The notes: a model not told the origin generated them from the sequence alone. A stretch of 64,000 nt of DNA from Variovorax ginsengisoli (GCF_030486595.1 NZ_JAUJZH010000011.1:62001-126000), one strand, 5' to 3'. Positions 34,881-45,423 are shown, counted from the stretch's first letter. Numbers and translations are program-made.

Positions 34881-37058
34881 ATGACCGCCCGCACCACCGT
34901 CCACGGCCTCCAGGTCGCCACCGAACTGCACCAGTTCATCGAGCAGCAGGTGCTGCCCGCGACCGGAGTCGCCGGCGAGGTCTTCTGGAAGGGCTTCGAC
35001 ACTATCGTGAGCGAGTTCGCGCCCAAGAACCTGGCCCTGCTGGCCGAACGCGACCGGCTGCAATCCGAGATGGATGCCTGGCACAAGGCGCACCCGGGCC
35101 CGATCGCCGACATGCCGGCCTACCGCGCCTTCCTCGAATCGATCGGCTACCTGCTGCCGCAGCCCAAGGACGTCCAGACCACCACCGCCAACGTCGACGC
35201 CGAGCTGGCCCTCCAGGCCGGCCCGCAGCTGGTGGTGCCGATCCTGAACGCGCGCTATGCGCTGAACGCGGCCAACGCGCGTTGGGGCTCGCTGTACGAC
35301 GCGCTCTACGGCACCGACGCGATCCCCGAGACCGGCGGCGCCGAGAAGGGCAAGGGCTACAACCCGGCACGCGGCGCCAAGGTGATCGAGTTCGCGCGCC
35401 ATGTGCTCGACCAGGCCGCGCCGCTGGACAACGGCTCGCACAAGATGGCGACCGGCTACAAGGTCGAACACGGCAAGCTGGTGATCGCCCTGCAGAGCAG
35501 CAGCACCGGCCTCAAGGACCCGTCGCAGTTCATCGGCTACACCGGCGAGGCGGCGGCGCCGAAGTCGGTGCTGCTGAAGCACAACGGCATCCACCTCGAC
35601 ATCCAGATCGACCGCTCGACCGCGATCGGCAAGAGCGACGCGGCCGGCGTCAGCGACGTGGTGCTCGAAGCGGCGCTGTCGACCATCCTCGACCTCGAGG
35701 ACTCGGTGGCGGTGGTCGATGCGGCCGACAAGGTGCTGGCCTACTCGAACTGGCTCGGCATCCTCAAGGGCGACCTGACCGAGGAAGTCGCCAAGGGCGG
35801 CAAGACCTTCACCCGCGGTCTGAATCCGGACCGCGAATACACCGGCGCCGATGGCCAGCCGGTGAAGCTGCACGGCCGCTCGCTGATGTTCGTGCGCAAC
35901 GTCGGCCACCTGATGACCAACCCGGCCATCCTGTACGCCGGCGGCAAGGAGATCCCCGAAGGCATCATGGACGCGGTCATCACCACGACCATCGCCACCA
36001 TCGACCTGAAGCGCAAGGGCAACTCGCGCACCGGCAGCGTCTACATCGTGAAGCCGAAGATGCACGGCCCGGCCGAAGTGGCCTTCGCGAGCGCGCTGTT
36101 CGGCGCGGTCGAGCAGCTGCTCGGCCTGCCGGCCAACACGGTCAAGCTCGGCATCATGGACGAGGAACGCCGCACCAGCATCAACCTCAAGGCCTGCATC
36201 GCCGAGGCGGCCGCCCGCGTGGCCTTCATCAACACCGGCTTCCTCGACCGCACCGGCGACGAGATGCACACCGCGATGCAGGCCGGCCCGATGCTGCGCA
36301 AGGGCGACATGAAGTCCACACCCTGGATCCAGGCCTACGAGAAGAACAACGTGCTGGTGGGCCTCTCGTGCGGCCTGCGCGGCAAGGCCCAGATCGGCAA
36401 GGGCATGTGGGCCATGCCCGACCTGATGCACGCGATGCTCGAGCAGAAGATCGCCCACCCGAAGGCCGGCGCCAACACCGCCTGGGTGCCCTCGCCCACG
36501 GCCGCCACGCTGCATGCGCTGCACTACCACCAGGTCAGCGTGGCCGAGGTGCAGAAGGAACTCGAGAAGATCGACGCCAATGCCGAGCGCGACAACATCC
36601 TGAACAACCTGCTGCAAGTGCCGGTGGCGCCGTCGGTGAACTGGACCGCCGCCGAGCGCCAGCAGGAGCTCGACAACAACGTGCAGGGCATCCTGGGCTA
36701 CGTGGTGCGCTGGATCGACCAGGGCGTCGGCTGCTCCAAGGTGCCGGACATCCACGACATCGGCCTGATGGAAGACCGCGCCACCTTGCGCATCTCCAGC
36801 CAGCACATCGCCAACTGGATGCTGCACGGCGTGGTCACTTCGGCCCAAGTCAACGCCACCTTCGAGCGCATGGCCGCGGTGGTCGACCAGCAGAACGCCG
36901 GCGACCCGCTCTACAAGAACATGGCCGGCCACTTCTCGACCTCGGCGGCGTACAAGGCGGCGCAGGACCTGGTGTTCAAGGGCATCGAGCAGCCGAGCGG
37001 CTACACCGAGCCGCTGCTGCACGCCTGGCGCCTCAAGGTGAAGGCCGGCACGGCCTGA
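34881..37058 (+). CDS. glcB: Malate synthase G
   Basis: A 725-residue monomeric malate synthase that condenses glyoxylate with acetyl-CoA to malate in the glyoxylate bypass or glycolate use. The length matches E. coli GlcB (723). Conserved stretches include [44 protein letters not shown] and [19 protein letters not shown]-terminal [13 protein letters not shown] helix region follows. A strong AAGGAG lies 10 bp before the ATG. It is divergent from an operon whose lyase releases acetyl-CoA, a co-substrate of this enzyme. Its stop is 3 bp from the convergent DUF1501 gene's stop. Confidence 0.97.
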   Translation: MTARTTVHGLQVATELHQFIEQQVLPATGVAGEVFWKGFDTIVSEFAPKNLALLAERDRLQSEMDAWHKAHPGPIADMPAYRAFLESIGYLLPQPKDVQTTTANVDAELALQAGPQLVVPILNARYALNAANARWGSLYDALYGTDAIPETGGAEKGKGYNPARGAKVIEFARHVLDQAAPLDNGSHKMATGYKVEHGKLVIALQSSSTGLKDPSQFIGYTGEAAAPKSVLLKHNGIHLDIQIDRSTAIGKSDAAGVSDVVLEAALSTILDLEDSVAVVDAADKVLAYSNWLGILKGDLTEEVAKGGKTFTRGLNPDREYTGADGQPVKLHGRSLMFVRNVGHLMTNPAILYAGGKEIPEGIMDAVITTTIATIDLKRKGNSRTGSVYIVKPKMHGPAEVAFASALFGAVEQLLGLPANTVKLGIMDEERRTSINLKACIAEAAARVAFINTGFLDRTGDEMHTAMQAGPMLRKGDMKSTPWIQAYEKNNVLVGLSCGLRGKAQIGKGMWAMPDLMHAMLEQKIAHPKAGANTAWVPSPTAATLHALHYHQVSVAEVQKELEKIDANAERDNILNNLLQVPVAPSVNWTAAERQQELDNNVQGILGYVVRWIDQGVGCSKVPDIHDIGLMEDRATLRISSQHIANWMLHGVVTSAQVNATFERMAAVVDQQNAGDPLYKNMAGHFSTSAAYKAAQDLVFKGIEQPSGYTEPLLHAWRLKVKAGTA

Positions 37059-37060
37059 GT

Positions 37061-38329
37061 TCAGGCGCGCATCAGGCCCTGGGCCGCACCCGGCGCCCTG
37101 AAGGCGAAGCCGGGAAACAGCTCGGCCATCCGCGCGTCCTGCAGGCGCAGGTGCCGCTCGCCGATTTCCGCCAGCACCTGGCGGAAATCGGTAGTCACCG
37201 CCAGGTCGCGGCCCTCGTGCAGCGCGCCATCGTCCAGGCCCGGCCAGCGTCCGTGCACGCGGCCGCCGGCCACCCGCCCGCCGAGCAGCCACATCACGTT
37301 GCCATGGCCGTGGTCGGTGCCGCCGTTGCCGTTCTGGCGCACCGTCCGGCCGAACTCGGACATCACCACCACCACCGTGTCGTTCCACACCGGGCCCAGC
37401 CGCGTCGCGAGGGCCGACAGGCCCTGCCCCAGCGGCCCGAGCCGGTTGGCGAGCTGGCCGCTGGCGGCGCCCTGGTTGGCGTGGGTGTCCCAGCCGCCCA
37501 GGTCCATGAAGGCCAGCTGCACCCGCGGGTCGTTGCGCATCAGGGTCGCGAGCCGGGCCGCGTTGTCGGGGAAGCCGTTGGGCAACGGGGCGCCGTTGCT
37601 GGCGGCCTGCATCTCGCGCTCCAGGCTGTCGCCGTTCATCGAGCGCATCACCTCTTGGTGCGATTGGCGCGACGCCTGGAAGGCGCGCGACAAGGCGTCG
37701 TCGCCGCCGTAGAGCCGGCCGAAGGCTTCCGCGACCTGCGGTCGGTCGAGCAGCGTCGGCTTGCCGGCGGCGGCCCCCAGCGGGACATTGGCGACGCTGT
37801 TGCGGCCCGCGCAGATGCGCGGCAGCACCGGGCCCATGCTGACGGCCCGGGTGGCGCTCGCGCTGCCGGCCGGGTCGGGCGGCAGCACGCCGAGCAGCCG
37901 GTTGAGCCAGCCGTCGGCGGTCGACTTGCGTCCTGGCGTGCCGGATTCCATGTAGTCCTGGGCATCGAAATGCGAGCGCGTCGCATCGGGTGAGCCGCAG
38001 GCCTGCACGAAGCCGAGCTGACCGGCCCGCCACAGCGGCATCAGGGGCGCCAGCGCGGGATGCAGGCCGAAGCGGCCATCGAGGTCGAGCACCCCGCCAT
38101 CGACGCCCGGACGCGCCAGGGCGATGGACGGACGGACGGCGTAATAGGTGTCGTCGGCATGGGGCACGACGACGCTCAGGCCATCGACGGCGCCGCGCAG
38201 GAAGATCACCACCAGCCGCGGCGGCGCGGCGGCAAGGCTCTCGCCCACCGCGGCCCACGCCGAGGGGCCGATCGGGAGCAGCACGGCGCCGCCCTGGACG
38301 GCGAGTTTCAGCAGATCGCGGCGCAGCAT
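37061..38329 (-). CDS. DUF1501 family exported protein
   Basis: A 422-residue protein with a twin-arginine-type N-terminus (LRRDLLKLAVQGGAVLL), so Tat export is likely. The body matches DUF1501, an alkaline-phosphatase-superfamily fold: LVVIFLRGAVDGLSVVVPHAD, DLGGWDTHANQG, VVVVMSEFGRTVRQNGNGGTDHGHG and the DHGHGN site near 325 with metal-ligand histidines. The function is unproven; a sulfatase- or phosphatase-like role is suspected. It lies 16 bp after the DUF1800 gene, its near-constant partner in many bacteria. Confidence 0.9.
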   Translation of the reverse strand: MLRRDLLKLAVQGGAVLLPIGPSAWAAVGESLAAAPPRLVVIFLRGAVDGLSVVVPHADDTYYAVRPSIALARPGVDGGVLDLDGRFGLHPALAPLMPLWRAGQLGFVQACGSPDATRSHFDAQDYMESGTPGRKSTADGWLNRLLGVLPPDPAGSASATRAVSMGPVLPRICAGRNSVANVPLGAAAGKPTLLDRPQVAEAFGRLYGGDDALSRAFQASRQSHQEVMRSMNGDSLEREMQAASNGAPLPNGFPDNAARLATLMRNDPRVQLAFMDLGGWDTHANQGAASGQLANRLGPLGQGLSALATRLGPVWNDTVVVVMSEFGRTVRQNGNGGTDHGHGNVMWLLGGRVAGGRVHGRWPGLDDGALHEGRDLAVTTDFRQVLAEIGERHLRLQDARMAELFPGFAFRAPGAAQGLMRA

Positions 38330-38345
38330 GGCGGCTCCCGGCAAG

Positions 38346-39818
38346 TCAGCGGTGCATGAAATCCGGGCTGCCGAGCGCCATCGGCGCCTGCAGCTCGGGC
38401 ATGGCCTCGGCCAGAGCGGCACGGGTCTTGGGCGAGATGCCGCCGCCCAGCGTCGCCAGCAGCGCCTGCGCATCGACCGGCGGCGTGGGCGCGGCCGGCA
38501 GCCGGCCCGAGGCCAGAGCGGTCGCAAAGGCGATGCGGCGCGTGATCGCGTCCGGGTTGAGCCACGCGTCCTGGGTGTTCTTGTAGCCGTCCGGCGTCTG
38601 GCAGCCGTAGAGCGGCATGCCGAGTTGGCGCAGCGTGCCGAGCAGGGGCCGGACGTCGGTCGAAGGCCAGTCGGTGGCGCGGACCGTCGAGACCACGTAG
38701 TCGTAGGGCGTCTTGAACTTCTGTCCCTGCACCTTGGGACTGCGGAACTCGGGGCTGGCGAACAGGGTCTCGAGCAGCGCCTGGATGTCGCCGCCGCTCG
38801 CCAGGTAGCGCCGGGCGAGGCGGTCGACCAGCGCTGCGGGCGGCTGGTCGGCGACGAAGTACTGCGCCAGCTGGTAGCTGACGTGGCGCGCGGTGGCCGG
38901 ATGCATCGCCAGCAGGTCCAGCGCCCGCTCGCCCTCGGCCTGCCCCTGGTCGCCGATCCGCTGCCCGAGCCAGAGCTTGTCGCCGCGGTCGTGCCGCCGC
39001 GCGTCGAACGCGAAGACCGAGGCGCCGGTGGTCAGGCGCGGCGCGAAGGTCCATCCGGTCAGCACGCGGGCCAGCTCGGTCACGTCCTGCTGGGTGTAGC
39101 CGCTATCGACGCCCAGCGTGTGCAGCTCCATCAGCTCGCGGGCGTAGTTCTCGTTCAGGCCGCTGGCCCTGGCGGCGGGGCCGGCGCCGCTTGACGGCTG
39201 CGAGCCCGCGGCCACGGACTGCCAGTTGTCCAGGTAGAACAGCATCGCCGGGTGATGGGCCGTGGCCCCCAGCAGGTCGCGGAAGCGGCCCATCGCGTAG
39301 GGCCGGATCGCCTCGCGCTCGTAGTTGCCGACCAGCACCCGGTCCAGGCCCTTGCCGACGAAGACGTTGAAGTGGTTGAACCAGAAGTCCACCATCCGCT
39401 CCTCGAGCTGGCGCGGACTGCGCGCGGCCCGCCAGAGACGCGCCTGGCCCGATTCGATGTCGAGCTGCCGGAGGGCCTCGCGGCGTGCCGCCCTGGCCTC
39501 GTCGCCGCCGTCCTTGACCGCTTGCGCCGCCTCGCGGTACTGCGTGATCAGCTCCCGCTGCGACGCCGCGGCCGTCGGCAGGGCGGCGAGCTGCTGCGCG
39601 AGATCGGCCGGCAGCGGCAGGCGCTCGGGGTGCAGCTGCTCGTCGATGTAGCGATCGATGCCGACCTGCCGCACATGCGCCAGGTCGCCGGGCGCGGGGC
39701 CGTAGCCGAGGCGATTCAGCACATGGAGCGCGTCGGGTTCCGAGGCGCGCTGCGCTTGCGCGGGCAACACGGCGAAGGCCGCGCAAGCCAGGGCCCAGGC
39801 GATGACGCGAGCTTTCAT
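38346..39818 (-). CDS. DUF1800 family exported protein
   Basis: A 490-residue protein with a Sec signal peptide (RVIAWALACAAFAVLPAQA, residues 4-22). The DUF1800 body includes HVLNRLGYGPAPGDLAHV near the N-terminus, RMVDFWFNHFNVFVGK, NENYARELMELHTLGVDSGYTQQDV and a C-terminal DAWLNPDAI stretch. Its activity is unknown. It is upstream of, and surely co-transcribed with, the DUF1501 gene; the pair probably forms one periplasmic or surface system. The ATG at 39818 is clear. Confidence 0.9.
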   Translation of the reverse strand: MKARVIAWALACAAFAVLPAQAQRASEPDALHVLNRLGYGPAPGDLAHVRQVGIDRYIDEQLHPERLPLPADLAQQLAALPTAAASQRELITQYREAAQAVKDGGDEARAARREALRQLDIESGQARLWRAARSPRQLEERMVDFWFNHFNVFVGKGLDRVLVGNYEREAIRPYAMGRFRDLLGATAHHPAMLFYLDNWQSVAAGSQPSSGAGPAARASGLNENYARELMELHTLGVDSGYTQQDVTELARVLTGWTFAPRLTTGASVFAFDARRHDRGDKLWLGQRIGDQGQAEGERALDLLAMHPATARHVSYQLAQYFVADQPPAALVDRLARRYLASGGDIQALLETLFASPEFRSPKVQGQKFKTPYDYVVSTVRATDWPSTDVRPLLGTLRQLGMPLYGCQTPDGYKNTQDAWLNPDAITRRIAFATALASGRLPAAPTPPVDAQALLATLGGGISPKTRAALAEAMPELQAPMALGSPDFMHR

Positions 39819-39924
39819 GGACAACTCCTGCAACGGTGGTGGCTGAAGGGCGACACCTCCACAACGCCGCGCCGGCGCACTCGGCCGACCCTGCCCGCCA
39901 AGCTCGGCTGACTGACCGGCGTCG

Positions 39925-40692
39925 TCAGCCGCCAGGCGCCGGCCGGGCGCGCGCCAGGGTCCGCCCGACCTCGGCCGGGTCCATGCCGTACATCTCGGCG
40001 AACTCTGCCACCGTGCGGCCGCTGGCCTCGAAGGCACGCAGCAGGGCCTCGCGCTTGGCGGTGCGGGCACCGACTTCGACGAAAGCCTCGTCGAGCACGG
40101 CGTTGGTGACTTCGTCCTGCGTGCGCACGGCCAGCACGTAGTCCTCGCGCGACAGGCCCGAGGCCTCGATGGCCTCGACCAGGCGGGCGCGCAGCTTCGG
40201 CCGCAGGTCTTCCGCGGTGCGCGCCTGGCGGCGCTTGAAGACTTCGAGGATGGCGTGGTGCACGTGCTCGGGAGCCACGGGCTCGACCGGCATGCCATTC
40301 AGGTCATGGCGCTGCTCGCCAGCAGCCACCGCATCGAGGTAGCGGGTCGAGCGTGCATGGAGGCCGAGCGCGATCTTGAGGTCTTCTTTCTTGAAGACGT
40401 CGGGGTGCAGGGCCAGCAGCTCCTGGTAGACGCCGAGCTTGAGCGGCCGGAAGCGGGCCCCGAACATCTTGGGATAAAGCTCGAACAGGCGCTCCAGCAC
40501 CGCGTTGGCCTTGCGCGGCGCGCGCTGGCCGCCCTTGGCCTCGGGGCCAGCCTTCGGCGTGGCGTCGGGCCTGGCCTCGGGCCGGGGCTTGCGCCGTCCG
40601 CGACGGCCTTCCCTGGGGGCGGCGGGCGCGGCGGATGCGGCGGGGGCCTCGGCGGCCTCGGGTGCGGAAACGGTCTCTGTCGTCGGGGTCAT
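39925..40692 (-). CDS. ProQ/FinO-family RNA chaperone
   Basis: A 255-residue protein. A proline/alanine/arginine-rich disordered N-terminus (1-60) precedes a ProQ/FinO domain (about 62-170: AVLERLFELYPKMFGARFRPLKLGVYQELL, then GLHARSTRYLDAVAAGEQRHDLNG). Proteins with this domain bind structured 3' ends of sRNAs and mRNAs. The C-terminal 85 residues look helical and may be a second RNA-binding or regulatory segment unlike the Tudor-like domain of E. coli ProQ. ATG 40692 was chosen; an in-frame start far upstream would overlap the adjacent LysR gene. Confidence 0.85.
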   Translation of the reverse strand: MTPTTETVSAPEAAEAPAASAAPAAPREGRRGRRKPRPEARPDATPKAGPEAKGGQRAPRKANAVLERLFELYPKMFGARFRPLKLGVYQELLALHPDVFKKEDLKIALGLHARSTRYLDAVAAGEQRHDLNGMPVEPVAPEHVHHAILEVFKRRQARTAEDLRPKLRARLVEAIEASGLSREDYVLAVRTQDEVTNAVLDEAFVEVGARTAKREALLRAFEASGRTVAEFAEMYGMDPAEVGRTLARARPAPGG

Positions 40693-40780
40693 CGGAATCT
40701 TGGTCAGCGAAGCGAGGGGGCAAGGAAGCCCCGGAATGGCACCTACTGTAATCGTGTCGCGACCCGAGGTCCCGCGGCCC

Positions 40781-41716
40781 TCAGGTCGGCCCCCGAGCGG
40801 CCTCGGCCTCGGCCCGCAGCCAGCGCACGAAATCCTGGGCGTCCGGGTTGGCCGCCGCTCGGCGCGCGCTGTCGACGAAATAGCCGCGGCGGGAGGCCGC
40901 ACCTTCACCGAAGGGCGACACCAGCTGGCCGCTACGCACCAGCGCGCCCACCAGCGGCAGCCGGCCGATCACCACGCCCTGGCCCGCCACCGCCGCGGCG
41001 ACCGCGTCGGTGTAGAGCGTGAAGCGCAGCGTGTTCTTCATGCGCAGGTCGTTCAGGCCCATGACCTGCAGCCAGGGCTCCCAGTCGACGGTGGGCGTGC
41101 TGGCGTGGCCGGGCTCGTCGATCGTGAGCAGGGTCTGGCCCAGCAGGTCGGCCGGTTCGTGCAGCCGCGCCGCGATCTCCGGCGCGCACAGCGGCAGGAC
41201 GGTTTCCTCGAACAGCGCCAGCCCGGTGCCGCGCGCGATGGGAACGAAGCGCACCGCGACGTCGACCCGGCTGCGCTCGAGGTCGAGCACGTCGAGGGTG
41301 GCCGACACCCGCACGTCGACCTCGGGATGATCGGCCGTGAAGCGCGCCAGCCGCGGGATCAGCCAGAAAGAGGCGAATCCCGGCGTGGTCGTGACCGCCA
41401 CATGCCGCGGCAGCGGCACGCTGCGAACCCGGGCGGTGGCATCGCGCAGCCGCTCCAGGCTCTCGACCACCGCGCGCTGGAGCACGGCCCCGGCCTCGGT
41501 CAGCGCCAGCGCCCGATGGCGGCGCTCGAACAGCAGCACGCCGAGCGCTGCCTCGAGCTGCTGGATCTGCCGGCTGACCGCCGACTGGGTCAGGAACAGC
41601 TCGGCCGCGGCCTGCGTGAAGCTCAGGCAGCGGGCCGCTGCCTCGAAGCTGCGCAGCAGTTCGAGCGGCGGCAGGTCGGCCGTCGATCCGGCGTGTTTCG
41701 CATTCTCAGGATGCAT
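40781..41716 (-). CDS. LysR-family transcriptional regulator (GcvA-like)
   Basis: A 311-residue LysR-type regulator. The winged helix is at 15-75 (LELLRSFEAAARCLSFTQAAAELF and LTQSAVSRQIQQLEAALG), and the effector-binding domain starts near 106 (HVAVTTTPGFASFWLIPRL), a GcvA-like beginning. It is divergent from a DUF2917 gene with 82 bp between starts, a pairing seen repeatedly in Burkholderiales. The ATTC-N11-GAAT element between them probably is its binding site. Confidence 0.93.
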   Translation of the reverse strand: MHPENAKHAGSTADLPPLELLRSFEAAARCLSFTQAAAELFLTQSAVSRQIQQLEAALGVLLFERRHRALALTEAGAVLQRAVVESLERLRDATARVRSVPLPRHVAVTTTPGFASFWLIPRLARFTADHPEVDVRVSATLDVLDLERSRVDVAVRFVPIARGTGLALFEETVLPLCAPEIAARLHEPADLLGQTLLTIDEPGHASTPTVDWEPWLQVMGLNDLRMKNTLRFTLYTDAVAAAVAGQGVVIGRLPLVGALVRSGQLVSPFGEGAASRRGYFVDSARRAAANPDAQDFVRWLRAEAEAARGPT

Positions 41717-41764
41717 GCAACGAGTTCCGAATGACCGTATGACACGGTGGGCCCTGCTCACTAT

Positions 41765-41783
41765 ATTCATTCCCACCGCGAAT
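41765..41783. promoter_or_regulatory. LysR-type T-N11-A box
   Basis: ATTC (41765-41768) and GAAT (41780-41783) form an inverted repeat with exactly 11 bases between the arms, the classic LysR T-N11-A layout. It lies between the divergent LysR and DUF2917 starts, 16 bp before the DUF2917 ATG. That is close enough to overlap the ribosome-binding region, which would suit repression. Confidence 0.55.
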
Positions 41784-41798
41784 GCAAAGGAGCTCTTC

Positions 41799-42110
41799 AT
41801 GGACCCCCGCACCCAACGCCTGAGCCTCAGCCTGCCGAAATTGGCCGTCTTCACGCTGCCCGACGCCCACGAAGTCGATATCGAATGCACCCGCGGCGCG
41901 GTCTGGATCACGCTCGACCACGACCGGCGCGACATCGTGCTGGAGCCCGGCGAGCGCTTCCGCAGCGACTCGCACCGCCGCGCACTGGTGGCGGCGCTCG
42001 AACCGTCCTGCGTGCGCTTCAGCGCCGCCGCGCTGTCGGTGGCCGCCCGGCCGGCGCCGGCCGAGCGGTCGCCTTGGCGACTGTGGGCCCACGGGATGAC
42101 CCCGGCTTGA
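41799..42110 (+). CDS. DUF2917 family protein
   Basis: A 103-residue protein with a cupin-like core: LPKLAVFTLPDAHEVDIECTRG, then VWITLDHDRRDIVLEPGERF and a turn RSDSHRRALVAAL. The WITxDxxxxDxxLxPG pattern defines DUF2917. No reaction is known. AAAGGAG at 41786-41792 supports the ATG at 41799. It is divergent from its presumed LysR regulator. Confidence 0.88.
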   Translation: MDPRTQRLSLSLPKLAVFTLPDAHEVDIECTRGAVWITLDHDRRDIVLEPGERFRSDSHRRALVAALEPSCVRFSAAALSVAARPAPAERSPWRLWAHGMTPA

Positions 42111-42235
42111 CCCGGCGCCCGGGGCGTTGAACCATCGACGCTCCGGGCCAGGAAAGGCGCATTCCGTCGCCGTCGTGAACCGACGGCCCGACGCCGTCCG
42201 CTCCGGCCCCCCATTTCTCGGAGGAAGGACACACC

Positions 42236-43414
<1,179 letters not shown>

Positions 43415-43415
43415 C

Positions 43416-44219
43416 ATGGGCCCGGTTCTCTACGAGCTCAACGAAGGCATCGCGACGATCACTCTCAACCTGCCGTCCAAGCTCAATCCGGTCGCGCTCG
43501 ATCTGCAGCAGGCACTGCGCGAATGCTTCGCGCGGGTGCGCAGCGACAGCCAGGTGCGCGCCGTCCTGCTGACCGGCGCCGGCAAGGCCTTCTGCGTCGG
43601 CGCCGACCTGAGCGCGATGCGCTCACCCGAAGACGGCCAGACTCTGGGCGACCAGACCGCCGACTGGATGCAGGCCATGAGCAACCCCCTGATCCAGGAG
43701 CTGCGCGAGCTCCCGGTGCCGGTGGTCTGCGCGGTCAACGGCCCGGCCGCCGGCGCCGGCGTCGGCCTGGCGCTGGCCTGCGACATCGTGGTGGCGGCAC
43801 GCAGCGCCTACTTCTACCTGCCCTTCCTGCCCAAGCTCGGCATCGTGCCGGACCTCGGCTGCACCTGGTTCATCCCGCGGCGGGTCGGCCCGGCGCGGGC
43901 GATGGGCATGGCGCTGCTCGACGAGAAGCTCAATGCCGAAACGGCGGCGCAGTGGGGCCTGATCTGGGCCGCGATCGACGATGGCCCGCTGCTGCTCGAG
44001 GCGCTGAAGATCGCCCAGCGCCTGGCGCAGCTGCCGGTCCATGCGGTGCACGAGGCGCGCCGCGCGATCGAGCGCTCCGAGCGCCACACGCTGGCCGAGC
44101 AGCTGCACTACGAGAGCGAGCGCCAGCGCGAGCTGATCGAGCAGCCGAGCTTCGCCGAAGGCGTGATGGCCTTCCTGCAGAAGCGTGCACCGGTCTTTCC
44201 ACCGCGCGCGACGCCATGA
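43416..44219 (+). CDS. Enoyl-CoA hydratase/isomerase (PaaG-like)
   Basis: A 267-residue crotonase-fold enzyme. The oxyanion-hole motifs are AFCVGADLSAMRS and NGPAAGAGVGLALACDIVV. At the first catalytic-glutamate position the sequence has FLPKLGIVPDLGCTW, with Asp in the P-D context, as in PaaG-type isomerases rather than the canonical Glu pair of ECHS1. The enzyme may therefore isomerise as well as hydrate. It begins 1 bp after the thiolase stop and its own stop overlaps the acyl-CoA dehydrogenase start (ATGA). Confidence 0.9.
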   Translation: MGPVLYELNEGIATITLNLPSKLNPVALDLQQALRECFARVRSDSQVRAVLLTGAGKAFCVGADLSAMRSPEDGQTLGDQTADWMQAMSNPLIQELRELPVPVVCAVNGPAAGAGVGLALACDIVVAARSAYFYLPFLPKLGIVPDLGCTWFIPRRVGPARAMGMALLDEKLNAETAAQWGLIWAAIDDGPLLLEALKIAQRLAQLPVHAVHEARRAIERSERHTLAEQLHYESERQRELIEQPSFAEGVMAFLQKRAPVFPPRATP

Positions 44220-45379
44220 TCGAACGCACTCTTTTCGGGCCCGACCACGAGGCCTTCCGCGACGCTTTCCGCCGCTTCATGGACAAGGAGATCGCACCCT
44301 TCCACGAGGCCTGGGAAGAGCAGGGGTACGTGGCCCGCGAAGTCTGGACCAAGGCCGGCGAGAACGGCTTCCTGTGCATGTCGCTGCCCGAGGCCTACGG
44401 CGGCTCGGGCGCCGACCTGCTCTATTCGGTGATCCAGTTCGAGGAGCTCTGGGCCCGCGGCTTCACCGGCATCGGCTGGGGCCTGCACAGCGAGATCGTG
44501 GCGCCCTACATCCTGCGCTACGGCACCGAGGCGCAGAAGGCGCACTACCTGCCCCGGCTCGCCAGCGGCGAGATGATCGGCGCCATCGCGATGAGCGAGC
44601 CGGCCGCCGGCAGCGATCTGCAGGCGGTGCGCAGCACCGCGCTCAAGCAGCCCGACGGCAGCTACCTGCTCAACGGCAGCAAGACCTTCATCACCAACGG
44701 CTGGCATGCCGACCTGGTGATCGTGGTCGCCAAGACCGACCCGGCCGGCGGCGCCAAGGGCACCAGCCTGTTCCTGGTCGAGCGCGGCATGCCCGGCTTC
44801 GAGAAGGGCAAGCGGCTGAAGAAGCTGGGCCTGAAGGCGCAGGACACCTCCGAGCTGTTCTTCGACGGCGTGCGGCTGCCGGCCGAGGCGCTGCTGGGCG
44901 GCGCGGCGCAGGAGAACCGCGGCTTCGTCTGCCTCATGGAGCAGCTGCCCTGGGAACGGCTTCAGATCGCGATCAGCGCCGTGGCGGCGTCGCAGGCGGC
45001 GATCGACCAGACCGTGGCCTACGTGAAGGAGCGCAAGGTGTTCGGCCAGCCGGTGGGCGCCTACCAGAACACCCGCTACACGCTGGCCGAACTGCAGACC
45101 GAGGTGCAGGTGGCGCAGGTCTTCGTCGACAAGTGCATCGAGCTGCTCATGGCGGAGAAGCTCGACACCGCGACCGCCAGCATGGCCAAGTACTGGACCA
45201 GCGACCTGCAGTGCAAGGTGATGGACGATTGCGTGCAGTTGCACGGCGGCTACGGCTTCATGTGGGAGTACCCGGTGACGCGCGCCTACGCCGATGCCCG
45301 GGTGCAGCGCATCTACGGCGGCACCAACGAGATCATGAAGGAAGTGATCACGCGCGCGATGGGCCTGCCGGGCCGCTGA
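44216..45379 (+). CDS. Acyl-CoA dehydrogenase (long-chain-like)
   Basis: A 387-residue FAD flavoprotein. The flavin-binding motifs are AIAMSEPAAGSDLQAV and FITNGWHADLVIVV, and the C-terminal signature is QLHGGYGFMWEYPVTR with IYGGTNEIMKEVI. In the latter a glycine stands at the usual SCAD/MCAD catalytic-Glu position. Glu247 in PWERLQIAI matches the alternative base used by LCAD and isovaleryl-CoA dehydrogenase, so longer or branched substrates are likely. It is coupled to the hydratase gene by ATGA. Confidence 0.9.
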   Translation: MIERTLFGPDHEAFRDAFRRFMDKEIAPFHEAWEEQGYVAREVWTKAGENGFLCMSLPEAYGGSGADLLYSVIQFEELWARGFTGIGWGLHSEIVAPYILRYGTEAQKAHYLPRLASGEMIGAIAMSEPAAGSDLQAVRSTALKQPDGSYLLNGSKTFITNGWHADLVIVVAKTDPAGGAKGTSLFLVERGMPGFEKGKRLKKLGLKAQDTSELFFDGVRLPAEALLGGAAQENRGFVCLMEQLPWERLQIAISAVAASQAAIDQTVAYVKERKVFGQPVGAYQNTRYTLAELQTEVQVAQVFVDKCIELLMAEKLDTATASMAKYWTSDLQCKVMDDCVQLHGGYGFMWEYPVTRAYADARVQRIYGGTNEIMKEVITRAMGLPGR

Positions 45380-45423
45380 ATCGGCCACTGGCGCCCGGCG
45401 GAGGGCTGCGGGACAATGCCGCC

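Noticed and set aside
34860..38258. A very long open frame (over 1100 codons) antisense to glcB and through DUF1501
   Set aside because: It is the reverse shadow of glcB, which is a full-length malate synthase with all motifs. High GC removes stop codons from opposite frames, and the translation is low-complexity (A/R/G/V/L rich) without domains.
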